Source: Microcaldota archaeon
GTDB taxonomy: Archaea > Micrarchaeota > Micrarchaeia > Micrarchaeales > CABMGC01
Length of the DNA: 15,538 bases
Direction of reading: 5' to 3'
Assembly: GCA_021792235.1 (NCBI GenBank)
Contig: JAJYVC010000023.1
Span: 1 to 15,538, forward strand
The notes beneath the pieces are model-generated. The model made no database searches. It had not been told where the DNA came from and was given only the letters and a program-made list of their open reading frames with translations. Made by a program: the position numbers and the translations under genes. Within the stretch, counting starts at the first letter, position 1. Every line of letters starts with the position of its first letter. Positions 4,705-13,453 of this stretch are shown here, piece by piece.

Positions 4705-7113
4705 ATGGAGCATATCGAGTTAGAGGGAGTAATAGTAGACATAGATTATACCACAATGGGTGAGCGTAGCGTAATAAGAATCACTCTCAAATCCCAAGGA
4801 AAGATATATACGCTACTTGATCCAGATTTCTATCCCTACTTCTACCTTAGCCCTTTCAATATCAATTTGGATCCATCTACTATATCAGGCATGGAGATAC
4901 TACATGATGGGGAGAAACTCGGAATACACGCGGTCAGCAGCTCTAAAAGGAAAATACGCGGCAAAGAGTCCACTATCTTGAAGATAGAGGCCCTAAATAC
5001 TAGGAGTGTACCGAAGCTCAGCGAGCGCCTTGCCGAATTCGGGCAGAGATTTGAATATGACATATTATTCTGGAAGAGATACCTGATCGATAGGAAGATT
5101 TCCCCGCTTTCCGGAGCAAAGCTGACTGCACACACAGAGGACGGCAACCTTGTAATAGACGAAATAATCGCAGCATCCTCTGACCAGGGCCTCACTCACC
5201 TATGCTTCGATATAGAAACCTACAATCCCAACATAGCTCCAAGACCCGAAATAGATCCATGCATAATGATAAGCTATGAAACAGACGACAGGAGGGGCGT
5301 AATAACAACGAAGAAGATAGACAAGGAGTTTGTCACCTTCTGTCAGGACGAGAAGAGCATGATACTTAAGTTTATAGAAGTCATAAAAGATGTTGATCCA
5401 GACATCATAGCAGGATACAACTCATCGAACTTTGATGTCCCATATCTTATGAAAAGAGCCAAGAAGCTCGGCATAAGTTTCGACATAACACGATATGGGG
5501 AGGAGCCCAGGGAGGAAAATCATGGACTGATAAAAGCCATGAAGATCCCTGGGAGGATAAATCTAGATGTTTACAATGTTGCGCGATTCGTTTCCATAGT
5601 CGGCGCATCAGAGACGCTTCTCAAGATAAATCGGTTCACCCTCAGCGATGTGTACAGGGCAATAACCGGCGACACAAAACGCACTGTGGACAAGAAGAAC
5701 ATATGGCAGCAGTGGGACGGTAGCAAGGAGGACCTCGAAGAGCTTGCCGAATATTCCCTGAGCGATTCATTGGCGCTGAACACCCTCTATCATTTCTTCA
5801 TGCCTCTAGAGGTTGAAGTAGCCAAAGTCGCAGGAACAACACTTGCTGAAACCTCAATATCAACAACTGGCCAGCTCGTCGAGTACCTTCTTATGAAGTA
5901 TGCCACATGGAACAGCGAGATAATATACAACAAGCCCGCAGAGAACGAAATATATGAGCGGAATGCGAATCCGATAGAAGGGGCGTATGTGAAGACACCA
6001 GAAGCAGGAATATATGACAAGATAGCAGTTTTCGACTTCAGGGGGCTGTATCCATCTATAATAATAGCTAACAATATAGATCCATCAACGTTGTGCAAGG
6101 ACTGCACAGAATATTATGAATCTCCCGAGGGCTCGAGGTTCCTGAAAAACCCACAAGGCATAGTCCCAAAAGTCCTTGAACTTCTCATAGCTGAAAGGTC
6201 AGAGATAAAGAAGAGATACAAGAAAGATCCTGACAACAAATATCTCGCAGCAAGGTCACAGGCGCTCAAGATTCTTGCGAATTCGTTCTACGGATACCTG
6301 GGATACGCCAGATCAAGGTGGTATTCGCGCGAATGCGCTTCAAGTGTCACAGCATTCGGGAGGGAAACTATATTGAATACAATAAAATCCGCAGAAGAAA
6401 GCGGATTCAAGGTAATTTATTCAGATACGGACAGCATCTTCCTTCTGATGCAATCAAAGACCAAAGAGGACGCGCAGAAGTTCATGCATTCTATAAACAA
6501 GAAACTGCCAGGGGCAATGGAACTGGAACTGGAAGACTTCTATGTCAGGGGAGTATTCGTCGGCAAGAAGGGTAAGTCTGAATCCGGGGCAAAGAAGAAA
6601 TACGCCCTTCTTTCAGAGTCTGGCAGGATAAAGATAAAAGGATTCGAGCTTGTGAGGAGGGACTGGTCTAACATATCAAGAGAGACGCAGAGGAAGGTCC
6701 TTGAGGCAATACTCAAGGAGGGTAGCAAGGAGAAGGCTCTTAACATAGTAAAAGATGTTGTTAAGGACCTCAAGGACGGAAACGTGTCCTTGAAGGATCT
6801 TGTTATATACACACAGATAAGAAAGAGGATAGATAGCTATGATTCTAAGTCGCCAGAATTACATGCCGCTAAGAAGGCGCTTGAGGAAGGCGTTAAGAGA
6901 AGGGACGAACTTGATGGTGCAACGATAGGATATGTGATAACAAAGAACGGAAGTTCAATATCCGAGAAGGCAGAGATAGAGGACACGGCAAAGAGCTATG
7001 ATGCAGACTACTACATAAATCACCAGGTCCTTCCAGCAACCCTTAAGATACTCAAAGAGCTTGGATTCAGCGAGGAAGAGTTGAAGACCACAGGATCACA
7101 GAAACGCCTGTGA
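4705..7113 (+). CDS. pol: family-B DNA polymerase with 3'-5' exonuclease
   Basis: Replicative or repair DNA polymerase, about 802 residues, intein-free. In order: an N-terminal domain (about 1-130, the region that recognises template uracil in archaeal homologues); Exo I FDIETY (Asp169, Glu171); Exo II YNSSNFDVPY; Exo III YSLSDS; polymerase motif A DFRGLYPSI (Asp444); motif B KILANSFYGYLGY; motif C YSDTDS (Asp574, Asp576); then the KKYALL/KIKGFELVRRDW thumb segment. All catalytic residues are present, so it should be active in both reactions. The C-terminus ends abruptly in SQKRL. Start choice: GGTG at 4698-4701 can serve ATG 4705; GTG 4699 would add two residues and has no clear ribosome site. 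MetAP follows after 10 bases. Confidence 0.97.
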   Translation: MEHIELEGVIVDIDYTTMGERSVIRITLKSQGKIYTLLDPDFYPYFYLSPFNINLDPSTISGMEILHDGEKLGIHAVSSSKRKIRGKESTILKIEALNTRSVPKLSERLAEFGQRFEYDILFWKRYLIDRKISPLSGAKLTAHTEDGNLVIDEIIAASSDQGLTHLCFDIETYNPNIAPRPEIDPCIMISYETDDRRGVITTKKIDKEFVTFCQDEKSMILKFIEVIKDVDPDIIAGYNSSNFDVPYLMKRAKKLGISFDITRYGEEPREENHGLIKAMKIPGRINLDVYNVARFVSIVGASETLLKINRFTLSDVYRAITGDTKRTVDKKNIWQQWDGSKEDLEELAEYSLSDSLALNTLYHFFMPLEVEVAKVAGTTLAETSISTTGQLVEYLLMKYATWNSEIIYNKPAENEIYERNANPIEGAYVKTPEAGIYDKIAVFDFRGLYPSIIIANNIDPSTLCKDCTEYYESPEGSRFLKNPQGIVPKVLELLIAERSEIKKRYKKDPDNKYLAARSQALKILANSFYGYLGYARSRWYSRECASSVTAFGRETILNTIKSAEESGFKVIYSDTDSIFLLMQSKTKEDAQKFMHSINKKLPGAMELELEDFYVRGVFVGKKGKSESGAKKKYALLSESGRIKIKGFELVRRDWSNISRETQRKVLEAILKEGSKEKALNIVKDVVKDLKDGNVSLKDLVIYTQIRKRIDSYDSKSPELHAAKKALEEGVKRRDELDGATIGYVITKNGSSISEKAEIEDTAKSYDADYYINHQVLPATLKILKELGFSEEELKTTGSQKRL

Positions 7114-7123
7114 GGAGAGAAAA

Positions 7124-8014
7124 ATGGAATACGACTATGAGAAAGTGAAAAAGGCCGGAAAGGCGTCTGCAGAAGCTCTAGCATACTCAAAGTCGGCGAT
7201 AAGGCCGGGGAGGAAGCTTCTAGATATAGCACAAGACATAGAGAAATTCATAAGCGATAAAGGATTCAAACAGTCATTCCCAGTCAATCTATCCACTGAT
7301 TCAGAAGCTGCGCATTACACTCCAGAATTCGGCGACAGCAGGGTGGTTGGCGAAAAAGATGTGATAAAGGTTGATCTAGGCGCAAGGTATGAAACATATC
7401 TTACTGACTGCGCGCTTACAGTATGCCTTGACGACGAGCATTCAAAGCTTGCCGAAACAAGTGAAAACGCGCTGGAAAATGCAATAAGCCTCGTGAAAGC
7501 GGGGCGAAAGGTCAGTGAGATAGGCGCAGAGATAGAGAAAACTGCGAAGCAGTATGGATATAATGTCATAAAGAATCTTGGTGGGCATGGCATAGAACAG
7601 CATGAATTGCATGCAAATATATTCATACCAAATTTCAAGAACGGAGACAGCACAGAACTGGAAGAGGGCACGGTGATAGCGATAGAACCTTTCCTGACCA
7701 CTGGAGCTGGTTATGTCGTTGAAGGAGAGTCATTGCAGATATTTCAGTGTGTATCTGACAGGATGCCAAGGTCGCTGGACGCAAGGGAGGCGCTTGCTCT
7801 AATATCCTCTGAGTACAGTACGTATCCATTCGCAATGCGTTGGGTCATAGTCAGAATGGGCAACGAATTCAGGGCAAGACGGGCGATATCTGAATTAATC
7901 ACCATAGGTAATCTGGAAACATTCCCCGTGCTTATAGAGAAAAGCAAAGGAATGGTCTCGCAGGCTGAGAAGACGCTAATAGTAACAAAAGACTCGTGCG
8001 AGATAGTTACCTGA
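7124..8014 (+). CDS. map: methionine aminopeptidase, type II
   Basis: Removes the initiator Met from nascent proteins. It has the pita-bread fold with all five metal ligands: Asp84 in KVDLG, Asp95 in YLTDCA, His155 in GGHGIEQHELHAN, Glu188 in AIEPF and Glu282 in QAEKT near the C-terminus. His64 in AAHYTP is the conserved substrate-site histidine. The roughly 60-residue helical insertion (about 198-265) between the last two ligands marks type II, the archaeal/eukaryotic form. The length of 296 residues is typical. GAGGAGAG at 7112-7119 sits 4 bases before ATG 7124 and overlaps the polB stop, so the two genes are coupled. It ends 5 bases from the convergent DP2 gene. Confidence 0.95.
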   Translation: MEYDYEKVKKAGKASAEALAYSKSAIRPGRKLLDIAQDIEKFISDKGFKQSFPVNLSTDSEAAHYTPEFGDSRVVGEKDVIKVDLGARYETYLTDCALTVCLDDEHSKLAETSENALENAISLVKAGRKVSEIGAEIEKTAKQYGYNVIKNLGGHGIEQHELHANIFIPNFKNGDSTELEEGTVIAIEPFLTTGAGYVVEGESLQIFQCVSDRMPRSLDAREALALISSEYSTYPFAMRWVIVRMGNEFRARRAISELITIGNLETFPVLIEKSKGMVSQAEKTLIVTKDSCEIVT

Positions 8015-8019
8015 AGAGC

Positions 8020-11000
8020 TTATACGAACTTTAGCAGACTGAACTGCTGCCTGTCAGTGGTTCCCGAAGCTTCAATCTCTGTCCCTGCGAAAATCTCTCC
8101 TATCTCGTCCCTTATCAGGTAAAGCCTCTGCTTCGTGTAGTTGTCAAGGTTGTATTTTTCCGCAAGGCCGATGGCGACATTCAAGTATTTCTCTATGCTG
8201 CCTTTTGATATGGTAAGGAGCAGCTTTCCATTATCACGCAGGCAGACTCCTGACAACGGCACCCGCCTATACTTCGCATTACACACGCCACACCTGAATA
8301 TCTGCTTTGAGAACGAATGAAGATTTCCGATTAGGTCTGGTATGAAGTGGCTCATTATAACCTTCCTTGCCGCGTCGCTTATGTCAACGGATTCAAGCAT
8401 CTCCATCAGGCTGAATTCAGCATCAAGCTTCTCCTGCATGGTCTTCAGTGTGGTGTATGTGCTCCTTTTCGGCGACATCGAAACAGCTCCAGATGAGGAG
8501 GCATGGCTGAACAGAATCCTACTGAATACGGCCTGGCTGTTCAATCGGTCCTCCACACTCCCTATTTTCACCTCTCCAGGAGGTGAATTGGTATAACTCT
8601 TCTCATAGAATTCAAGGGGATACTTGTCCACAGCCTCCATAACATGAACTTCATCATCAACCTCCTCAGGCTTGACGTTGAGTGTCAGTATGAGTGGGGT
8701 ATCCATAGTGCCACCCACGGTCTGTGGAAGGTACTCTCTTGAAAAGTTTATCAACGCATCAAGGAGCAGCATCGTAGTATCCTCATCACCGTCGCAGTTC
8801 CTTCTCCTAGCTGATATTGTGTAAGGATGCGCAAAACCAACATTCGCGTCAGTGAATCCTATTATCCTGTTAAGCACTCCGCACGACGTGTGTGGAGATA
8901 GTGTTATGACCAGCTTGCCGACCATGTCAGATATGCTTCCTGCATTGTAGAATCTACTGGTACCATATATTTTCTCTAGGGAGTCATCTACGAACCTTGA
9001 TACGCGCAACATGTAGTCTCCGCCATGTCTGTTTAGTATTATGTCTTGATGCCTCAATTCGACCAGTTGTCCAGGATCCGTCAGGTCGTTCCCAAGATAA
9101 TCTTTTGTATATCCTAGCTCTATAAGTCTATCAACGCTAACTCCTATTTCCTCCGGATAGAAGTGAGTTATTGGCACGTCAGTAGCGTCGAATCTCGCGG
9201 TGCCGTCTTTGAATATGTAGACGCCGTTCATTGCCCTGAGAATACCCTTTTCCAGTGGCTCTGATGATTTATCTTTGTTCATCATGCTCTTGACGCCTTT
9301 TATTACTGGAGGCGACTTGGACACGCCAAGATCCTTCATGCCATCAGAAAACAGTTTTATGAAATCCACATCCCTCTTCTCAAATGCGATGGAATCCACG
9401 TTGCATCTTTCGCACTTTACACTGCTCGTAATCGCTTTGCAATTCGGACACACACGTTCTATTCCTGCTCTCCTGCCACAGTCTCTGCAGAACTGTGTCG
9501 GTATTATCCTCTTGCATTCACCGCACCTATACCGTGCGATTTCTATGGCCATGCTTCCGCTGAATTTCTTCGACGCAGATACATATGCTGATGACAGGTT
9601 TCTGTCCCTTCCACCATATGCATCTATAGGGAACAGAACGTTAGGTGCAGGCTTCATCAGCCTCTCCTTCGCCTTCTCAGGCCTGCCAATCCTTGCCGCT
9701 ATGTACGTAGAACGCTTTGGGATGCCAAATGCCGATATGCCATTTAGCATTGACAAGGTGTCCGGCGATCCCATGTCATACTTGTCCACTGCAAGCTCAT
9801 TGATCCTTAACGACTTCTTGTCAGAGTCAATGAATCCAAGTGATCCTAGAAGGCTCTTTGCATAATCTGCAGATATGGTTATTTTGTCTCCAGATGCTCG
9901 ATGAGGCACGTTGATGAGATCCAGTACTCTCCTTATGCCATCGTCCTTTGTGAGATTAAGGTCCCCGACATCATATATACTTCCACCACCTGCATCAGAG
10001 TTCCTTATTATATGCAATGCAAGCTCCATCACGCTGCTCTTGTCCACTGCCTGGAATTCGAATAGGAACCTTGGATGTATCGGCACTCCGTATTTGAGCG
10101 ACATGCCATAAGCGTCATTGAAACTCATTCCGTTGTGGTTTATGGGGCCGGAGAACCCTGCTTTCTCAAGCTGTGCTTCCCATAGTTCTTCAACGTAGCT
10201 TGTTGGCTTTAGCATAGCATTGGATTTCCTGAAATCCCCAAACGTTATCAGTATGTCTCCCAGTGATAGTATCTTCTCAATGTCATCCTTGAATCTAATC
10301 GCGGTTTCAGCATCGTTAATCCTGAGCGACTCACCATTCTTGAGCCTTACGAACGGCCCCTCTATTGAGTCCACCGGAACGGCGACGCACCCCTTTCCTG
10401 CGGATTCCATCTTCAATTGGGTGCCAACAGCTATGAATCCTCCCGCTATTATCATAGTCGCCGGACTGAATCCTTTTGCTGCAATTCCACTCATCCTGCT
10501 CCTTCCGTACCTTAGTCTAAATCCACCTATATGGTTGGGGTACGCCAATATTGGCCTTCCAGCAACAAGCTCGTCAAGGAATCCATGGCTGTCCTTTGCC
10601 GGAGCTCCGGATTTCTTAATATCTACTTTTATCACGCCATTCAGCCATTCCCACCCAAGTCCAACGGGCTTTACCTCCTTCAGAAGCTTCTTGGCTTTCT
10701 GTGCTATGCCTTCGCAGAGCACTAGCGGCACTCCGCCGCGCACTCTGTTTGACATGGGCACCTCCTTTCCCTCATATGAAACTTTCTTTAAGTTAGCGTG
10801 CACGCCTACCTCTATGACTTCGGAAGGCACCCCATCAACGCACACTGGGCAGTTTCTCACTATAGTACGCAAGTCATCGTCCTGCGGCTTGTACTGCAAT
10901 CTGGCGCATCTGGAATGGTAAAGTTCTGCTTCTTCAACATATCTCTCTACATCCTCAAGGCTAGGCTTGTACTGGCCTATGTCGAACATCCTTCTGGCAT

Positions 11001-11478
11001 AGTCTGCCAGTGCTACTGACAACGCAGCTGCCGTGCCTCCCGCACCTCTTATGGGCCCAGCGTACAGCACAGATATGTAGTCGGTACCATCAGAATTCCT
11101 ATACCTCCGTATTCCAGTTATCCCTTCCGTGGGCGCTACAAGAACTCCCTCCGTTAGTATCGCAGACCCAACCCTAACAGCGAGCTCTATCCTCTTAACA
11201 GTTTCAAACCCGTTAAATTCACTATTCTTGCATATCTCTTCAACGACATTGAAGGCGAGCCTACTTCTGGATTGCCCGTGCGAAAGCTTTCTTATCATAT
11301 CTGCAAGCCCCTTCATGTTTATGAGTCCTTCAACCCTGCTAGGCAGGTCAGGAGCGGGGAATATCTCCACAGCTTCGCTAGGGTCGATGCCTTTGCTCCT
11401 CGCGGATCTCGCCACAGAATAAGCCTTTTCGAATTCCGATGACATCATGCTGAAATATTCTTCTATCTCCATGGCCAT
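8020..11478 (-). CDS. polC: DNA polymerase D large subunit DP2
   Basis: Catalytic subunit of the archaea-specific replicative polymerase PolD, 1152 residues, with no intein. The N-terminal GIRRYRNSDGTDYISV and GAGGTAAALSVALADY stretches, IGGFRLRYGRSR (centre) and VGFAHPYTISARRRNCDGDEDT are family signatures. Asp896 and Asp898 in NCDGDED correspond to the catalytic pair of Pyrococcus DP2. Four CxxC pairs at Cys652/655, 664/667, 677/680 and 689/692 form two zinc sites. A further C-terminal knuckle has Cys1063, 1066 and 1079, but the expected fourth ligand is Asp1082. The protein ends in QFSLLKFV, which resembles a PCNA-interacting box. ATG 11478 lies 2 bases after the DP1 stop without a clear ribosome site, suggesting coupled translation; ATG 11472 is also possible. 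Bacterial PolC is unrelated despite the shared symbol. Confidence 0.97.
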   Translation of the reverse strand: MAMEIEEYFSMMSSEFEKAYSVARSARSKGIDPSEAVEIFPAPDLPSRVEGLINMKGLADMIRKLSHGQSRSRLAFNVVEEICKNSEFNGFETVKRIELAVRVGSAILTEGVLVAPTEGITGIRRYRNSDGTDYISVLYAGPIRGAGGTAAALSVALADYARRMFDIGQYKPSLEDVERYVEEAELYHSRCARLQYKPQDDDLRTIVRNCPVCVDGVPSEVIEVGVHANLKKVSYEGKEVPMSNRVRGGVPLVLCEGIAQKAKKLLKEVKPVGLGWEWLNGVIKVDIKKSGAPAKDSHGFLDELVAGRPILAYPNHIGGFRLRYGRSRMSGIAAKGFSPATMIIAGGFIAVGTQLKMESAGKGCVAVPVDSIEGPFVRLKNGESLRINDAETAIRFKDDIEKILSLGDILITFGDFRKSNAMLKPTSYVEELWEAQLEKAGFSGPINHNGMSFNDAYGMSLKYGVPIHPRFLFEFQAVDKSSVMELALHIIRNSDAGGGSIYDVGDLNLTKDDGIRRVLDLINVPHRASGDKITISADYAKSLLGSLGFIDSDKKSLRINELAVDKYDMGSPDTLSMLNGISAFGIPKRSTYIAARIGRPEKAKERLMKPAPNVLFPIDAYGGRDRNLSSAYVSASKKFSGSMAIEIARYRCGECKRIIPTQFCRDCGRRAGIERVCPNCKAITSSVKCERCNVDSIAFEKRDVDFIKLFSDGMKDLGVSKSPPVIKGVKSMMNKDKSSEPLEKGILRAMNGVYIFKDGTARFDATDVPITHFYPEEIGVSVDRLIELGYTKDYLGNDLTDPGQLVELRHQDIILNRHGGDYMLRVSRFVDDSLEKIYGTSRFYNAGSISDMVGKLVITLSPHTSCGVLNRIIGFTDANVGFAHPYTISARRRNCDGDEDTTMLLLDALINFSREYLPQTVGGTMDTPLILTLNVKPEEVDDEVHVMEAVDKYPLEFYEKSYTNSPPGEVKIGSVEDRLNSQAVFSRILFSHASSSGAVSMSPKRSTYTTLKTMQEKLDAEFSLMEMLESVDISDAARKVIMSHFIPDLIGNLHSFSKQIFRCGVCNAKYRRVPLSGVCLRDNGKLLLTISKGSIEKYLNVAIGLAEKYNLDNYTKQRLYLIRDEIGEIFAGTEIEASGTTDRQQFSLLKFV

Positions 11479-11480
11479 CG

Positions 11481-13001
11481 CTAGTTCAATTCGTTGTTGA
11501 AATCAACCACTGACATTGTGCCCCGCGTCGCTTCATGCACAGGCAGCATAGCTGGGGTAGGTATGTGGCCCATTCTGACCTGGAAATCAGTCCTTGCCTG
11601 CCAGGTTCCGCTATTTATTATCGAAGTGCCGTGGTATTCAGAGTATCCATTCTTGTGGAGGTGGCCCATGTGAAGTATGTCTGGTACTAGGTCTATCACC
11701 ATCGAGTCAACCTTTGAGGGGACTATAGGATTATCTCCGTATATCGGCGACAGGTGCCTCCTCTTAAGCACCTCCAGCATCGCACCCTCTGGCTTGGAAT
11801 AGCTGCACCCTGGTATTCCTTGTATCACGCTATCAAGTGAGGTGCCATGATATCCTAGCACCGTGAGCCCTCCAAGCTTAACATAGCCCGGATTCGATAC
11901 GAAGTGCACATTGCTCAGCTTGAAGTCCTTATGAAACTCCTCAGGCAGCCTAGGCTGCGGCTCTGCCCTCTGCACAGCATCATGGTTTCCTGTTAGCAGA
12001 AACACATGCACATACTCAGGCAGCCTTGACAGAAGCCCAAACAGTTCTGAATACTGTTTGTAGATGTCGTCTATTGCAAGTTCCTTGTCCTGATTTGGGT
12101 AGACTCCTATGCCGTCAACAAGGTCGCCGCTCACAACGATGTATTTGAGCTTCTCTGCAAGGTCTCTCCTTTGTTCAAACTTTCCGTTGGTCCATTCGAT
12201 GAATCTGTCGAACTGCTTCTGCATGAAGAGCTTGCTGCCTACATGCACGTCTGACATGAACGCTATTGCAAAATCTTCCTCCGTCCTCTTGCGCTGCCTG
12301 ACAGGCACATCGGGATATATCAGTGAGTTAGCTATCACAAATGGTCCAGATATCTTCCCCCTTACGGCGATTACTTCGTCGTTTATTATCTTTGAGGCAT
12401 TCGTAAACAGCTCCCCATAGTAGCTGCCCGAGCCTTCCCGCGGCTTGTAGAATAGCACATTGGCTGTTCCGGTCTCATCCTCAAGCTTCACCAGTACATG
12501 GCCATTCTGCGTGATCCTCTTCTCATACACCATGCCTGCTATAGTTATCTCCCTGCCTCCTGCGTACTGCTTTATACTTTCTATGCTGTGCATCATCCCC
12601 GAAGACCTGCTGCTCTGGCTGTCTGATATGATCGCCTTTATCCTTCTCAGCCTGTCATTGAAGAATTCCGCAAAATCCGCGACTTTGCCTGAAGTCTTTT
12701 CAGTAGCAGCATTCCTTATCTTGAAATCCTCCTTCATGCCCTTTGCAGATGGGTTGAAGCTCAAGGGCCTTATGATCTCTACCTTTTCCTCCCTTCTCGA
12801 CTCATCCGCTCCAAGCACTTCAACAAGCATCTCCCTAGTTAGTATCGCAGCACCGTTACCTGATCCAAAGCGGTCCCTAACATGTGCTATAACTGATTCA
12901 ATGTCAGCGCCTTCAAGATCCTTATCAGTTATCTCAGAGCTTACTATCGCTATGCCGCCAAGGCGACGCGCCAATTCAGCAACAAGTTTATCATCCGGCA
13001 T
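11481..13001 (-). CDS. polB: DNA polymerase D small subunit DP1 (3'-5' exonuclease)
   Basis: Proofreading partner of DP2, 506 residues. An N-terminal helical part (about 1-60, binding-domain-like) and a linker are followed by an OB fold (about 150-235: EITIAGMVYEKR, then VLVKLEDETGTANVLFY). The calcineurin-like phosphoesterase domain follows with complete metal motifs: Asp251/His253 (SDVHVG), Asp293 (SGDLVDG), Asn339-His340-Asp341 (TGNHDA), His385 (GYHGTS) and His447/His449 (MGHLHKNGY). The nuclease, Mre11-like in mechanism, should therefore be active. ATG 13001 has GTGAT three bases upstream. A TATA-like box at 13041-13050 likely drives DP1-DP2 as a two-gene unit. The symbol follows archaeal DP1 usage and is not the family-B enzyme. 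Confidence 0.96.
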   Translation of the reverse strand: MPDDKLVAELARRLGGIAIVSSEITDKDLEGADIESVIAHVRDRFGSGNGAAILTREMLVEVLGADESRREEKVEIIRPLSFNPSAKGMKEDFKIRNAATEKTSGKVADFAEFFNDRLRRIKAIISDSQSSRSSGMMHSIESIKQYAGGREITIAGMVYEKRITQNGHVLVKLEDETGTANVLFYKPREGSGSYYGELFTNASKIINDEVIAVRGKISGPFVIANSLIYPDVPVRQRKRTEEDFAIAFMSDVHVGSKLFMQKQFDRFIEWTNGKFEQRRDLAEKLKYIVVSGDLVDGIGVYPNQDKELAIDDIYKQYSELFGLLSRLPEYVHVFLLTGNHDAVQRAEPQPRLPEEFHKDFKLSNVHFVSNPGYVKLGGLTVLGYHGTSLDSVIQGIPGCSYSKPEGAMLEVLKRRHLSPIYGDNPIVPSKVDSMVIDLVPDILHMGHLHKNGYSEYHGTSIINSGTWQARTDFQVRMGHIPTPAMLPVHEATRGTMSVVDFNNELN

Positions 13002-13040
13002 GTAATCACGCGCCTACCCCACAATATTTGCCCAGCTAAG

Positions 13041-13050
13041 CTTATAAAAG
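13041..13050 (-). promoter_or_regulatory. TATA-like box for the DP1-DP2 operon
   Basis: On the minus strand it reads CTTTTATAAG, centred about 45 bases upstream of ATG 13001. A start near 13019-13020 leaves a leader of about 18 bases with the GTGAT ribosome site. It is the strongest TATA-like match in the 69-base gap between UPF0147 and DP1. Confidence 0.55.
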
Positions 13051-13070
13051 TAAACTGCACGAAATGGGTA

Positions 13071-13340
13071 CTACTCCTTTATTGACTCAAGCGTACTGAG
13101 AAGGTTCCAAATAACTGTTCTTGCATAAGGCGGCAGATTTATGTCATTGCTTATCTCGTCTATCTTGTATGTGGCGGCTGACGACCTCACAGAATAGCCT
13201 GCTTCTGGCTGGTCAAGCGCCTTACGGGCTTCGCTTAGCGCATTCTTCACGTTCCTCGGAACGCTGTTATCATTAAGCAACATGTCTATCTGCTGCTTTA
13301 TCTGCACGATTTTCGCGTCGAATTCCTGATTTGCTGCCAT
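13071..13340 (-). CDS. UPF0147 family protein
   Basis: Small all-helical archaeal protein of unknown function, 89 residues. The sequence KIVQIKQQIDMLLNDNSVPRNVKNALSEARKAL, then INLPPYARTVIWNLLSTLESIKE, matches the UPF0147 pattern (a helix, V-P-R-N-I/V-R, a helix, then a P-x-x-x-R-T-x-x-W helix). The reading frame stays open to 13391, but that extension would run into the tRNA-Arg gene. ATG 13340 starts the conserved part and has GGCGAT just upstream. It begins 17 bases after the tRNA, so it may be co-transcribed with it and released by tRNA processing. Confidence 0.85.
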   Translation of the reverse strand: MAANQEFDAKIVQIKQQIDMLLNDNSVPRNVKNALSEARKALDQPEAGYSVRSSAATYKIDEISNDINLPPYARTVIWNLLSTLESIKE

Positions 13341-13357
13341 ATCTATCGCCTGCACAT

Positions 13358-13445
13358 CGGGCCCAACGGGATTTGAACCCGCGACCATCACCTTTCTTCA
13401 TGAATTTAGAAGGGTGCTGCTCTATCCAAGCTGAGCTACGGGCCC
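13358..13445 (-). tRNA. tRNA-Arg (anticodon TCT) with a 13-nt intron
   Basis: Read from 13445. Acceptor GGGCCCG/TGGGCCC (closing G-U), D-stem GCTC/GAGC, anticodon stem GCACC/GGTGA (G27-A43 mismatch), T-arm GCGGG-TTCAAAT-CCCGT, discriminator G, CCA not encoded. The anticodon loop is 20 bases unless a 13-base intron (minus strand AATTCATGAAGAA, plus 13394-13406) is removed between positions 37 and 38, giving loop CTTCTAA with anticodon TCT. The precursor can form a 4-bp CTTC/GAAG central helix with 3-base bulges (TAA and AAA) on each side, the splicing-endonuclease bulge-helix-bulge recognition shape. It decodes AGA and probably AGG, the favoured arginine codons of this window. Confidence 0.93.
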
Positions 13446-13453
13446 ACCCATAA

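Noticed and set aside
6318..6575. 85-codon plus-strand frame inside polB
   Set aside because: It is a shifted frame across motifs B and C of an intact polymerase and encodes no recognisable protein.
9275..10921. Long plus-strand open frames opposite DP2 (196 and 233 codons)
   Set aside because: They are antisense to a complete DP2 with intact motifs in every part, have hydrophobic low-quality translations, and lack ribosome sites.
13341..13391. N-terminal extension of UPF0147 into the tRNA
   Set aside because: The extra residues are encoded by the tRNA T-arm and the spacer; ATG 13340 has its own ribosome site and begins the conserved sequence.
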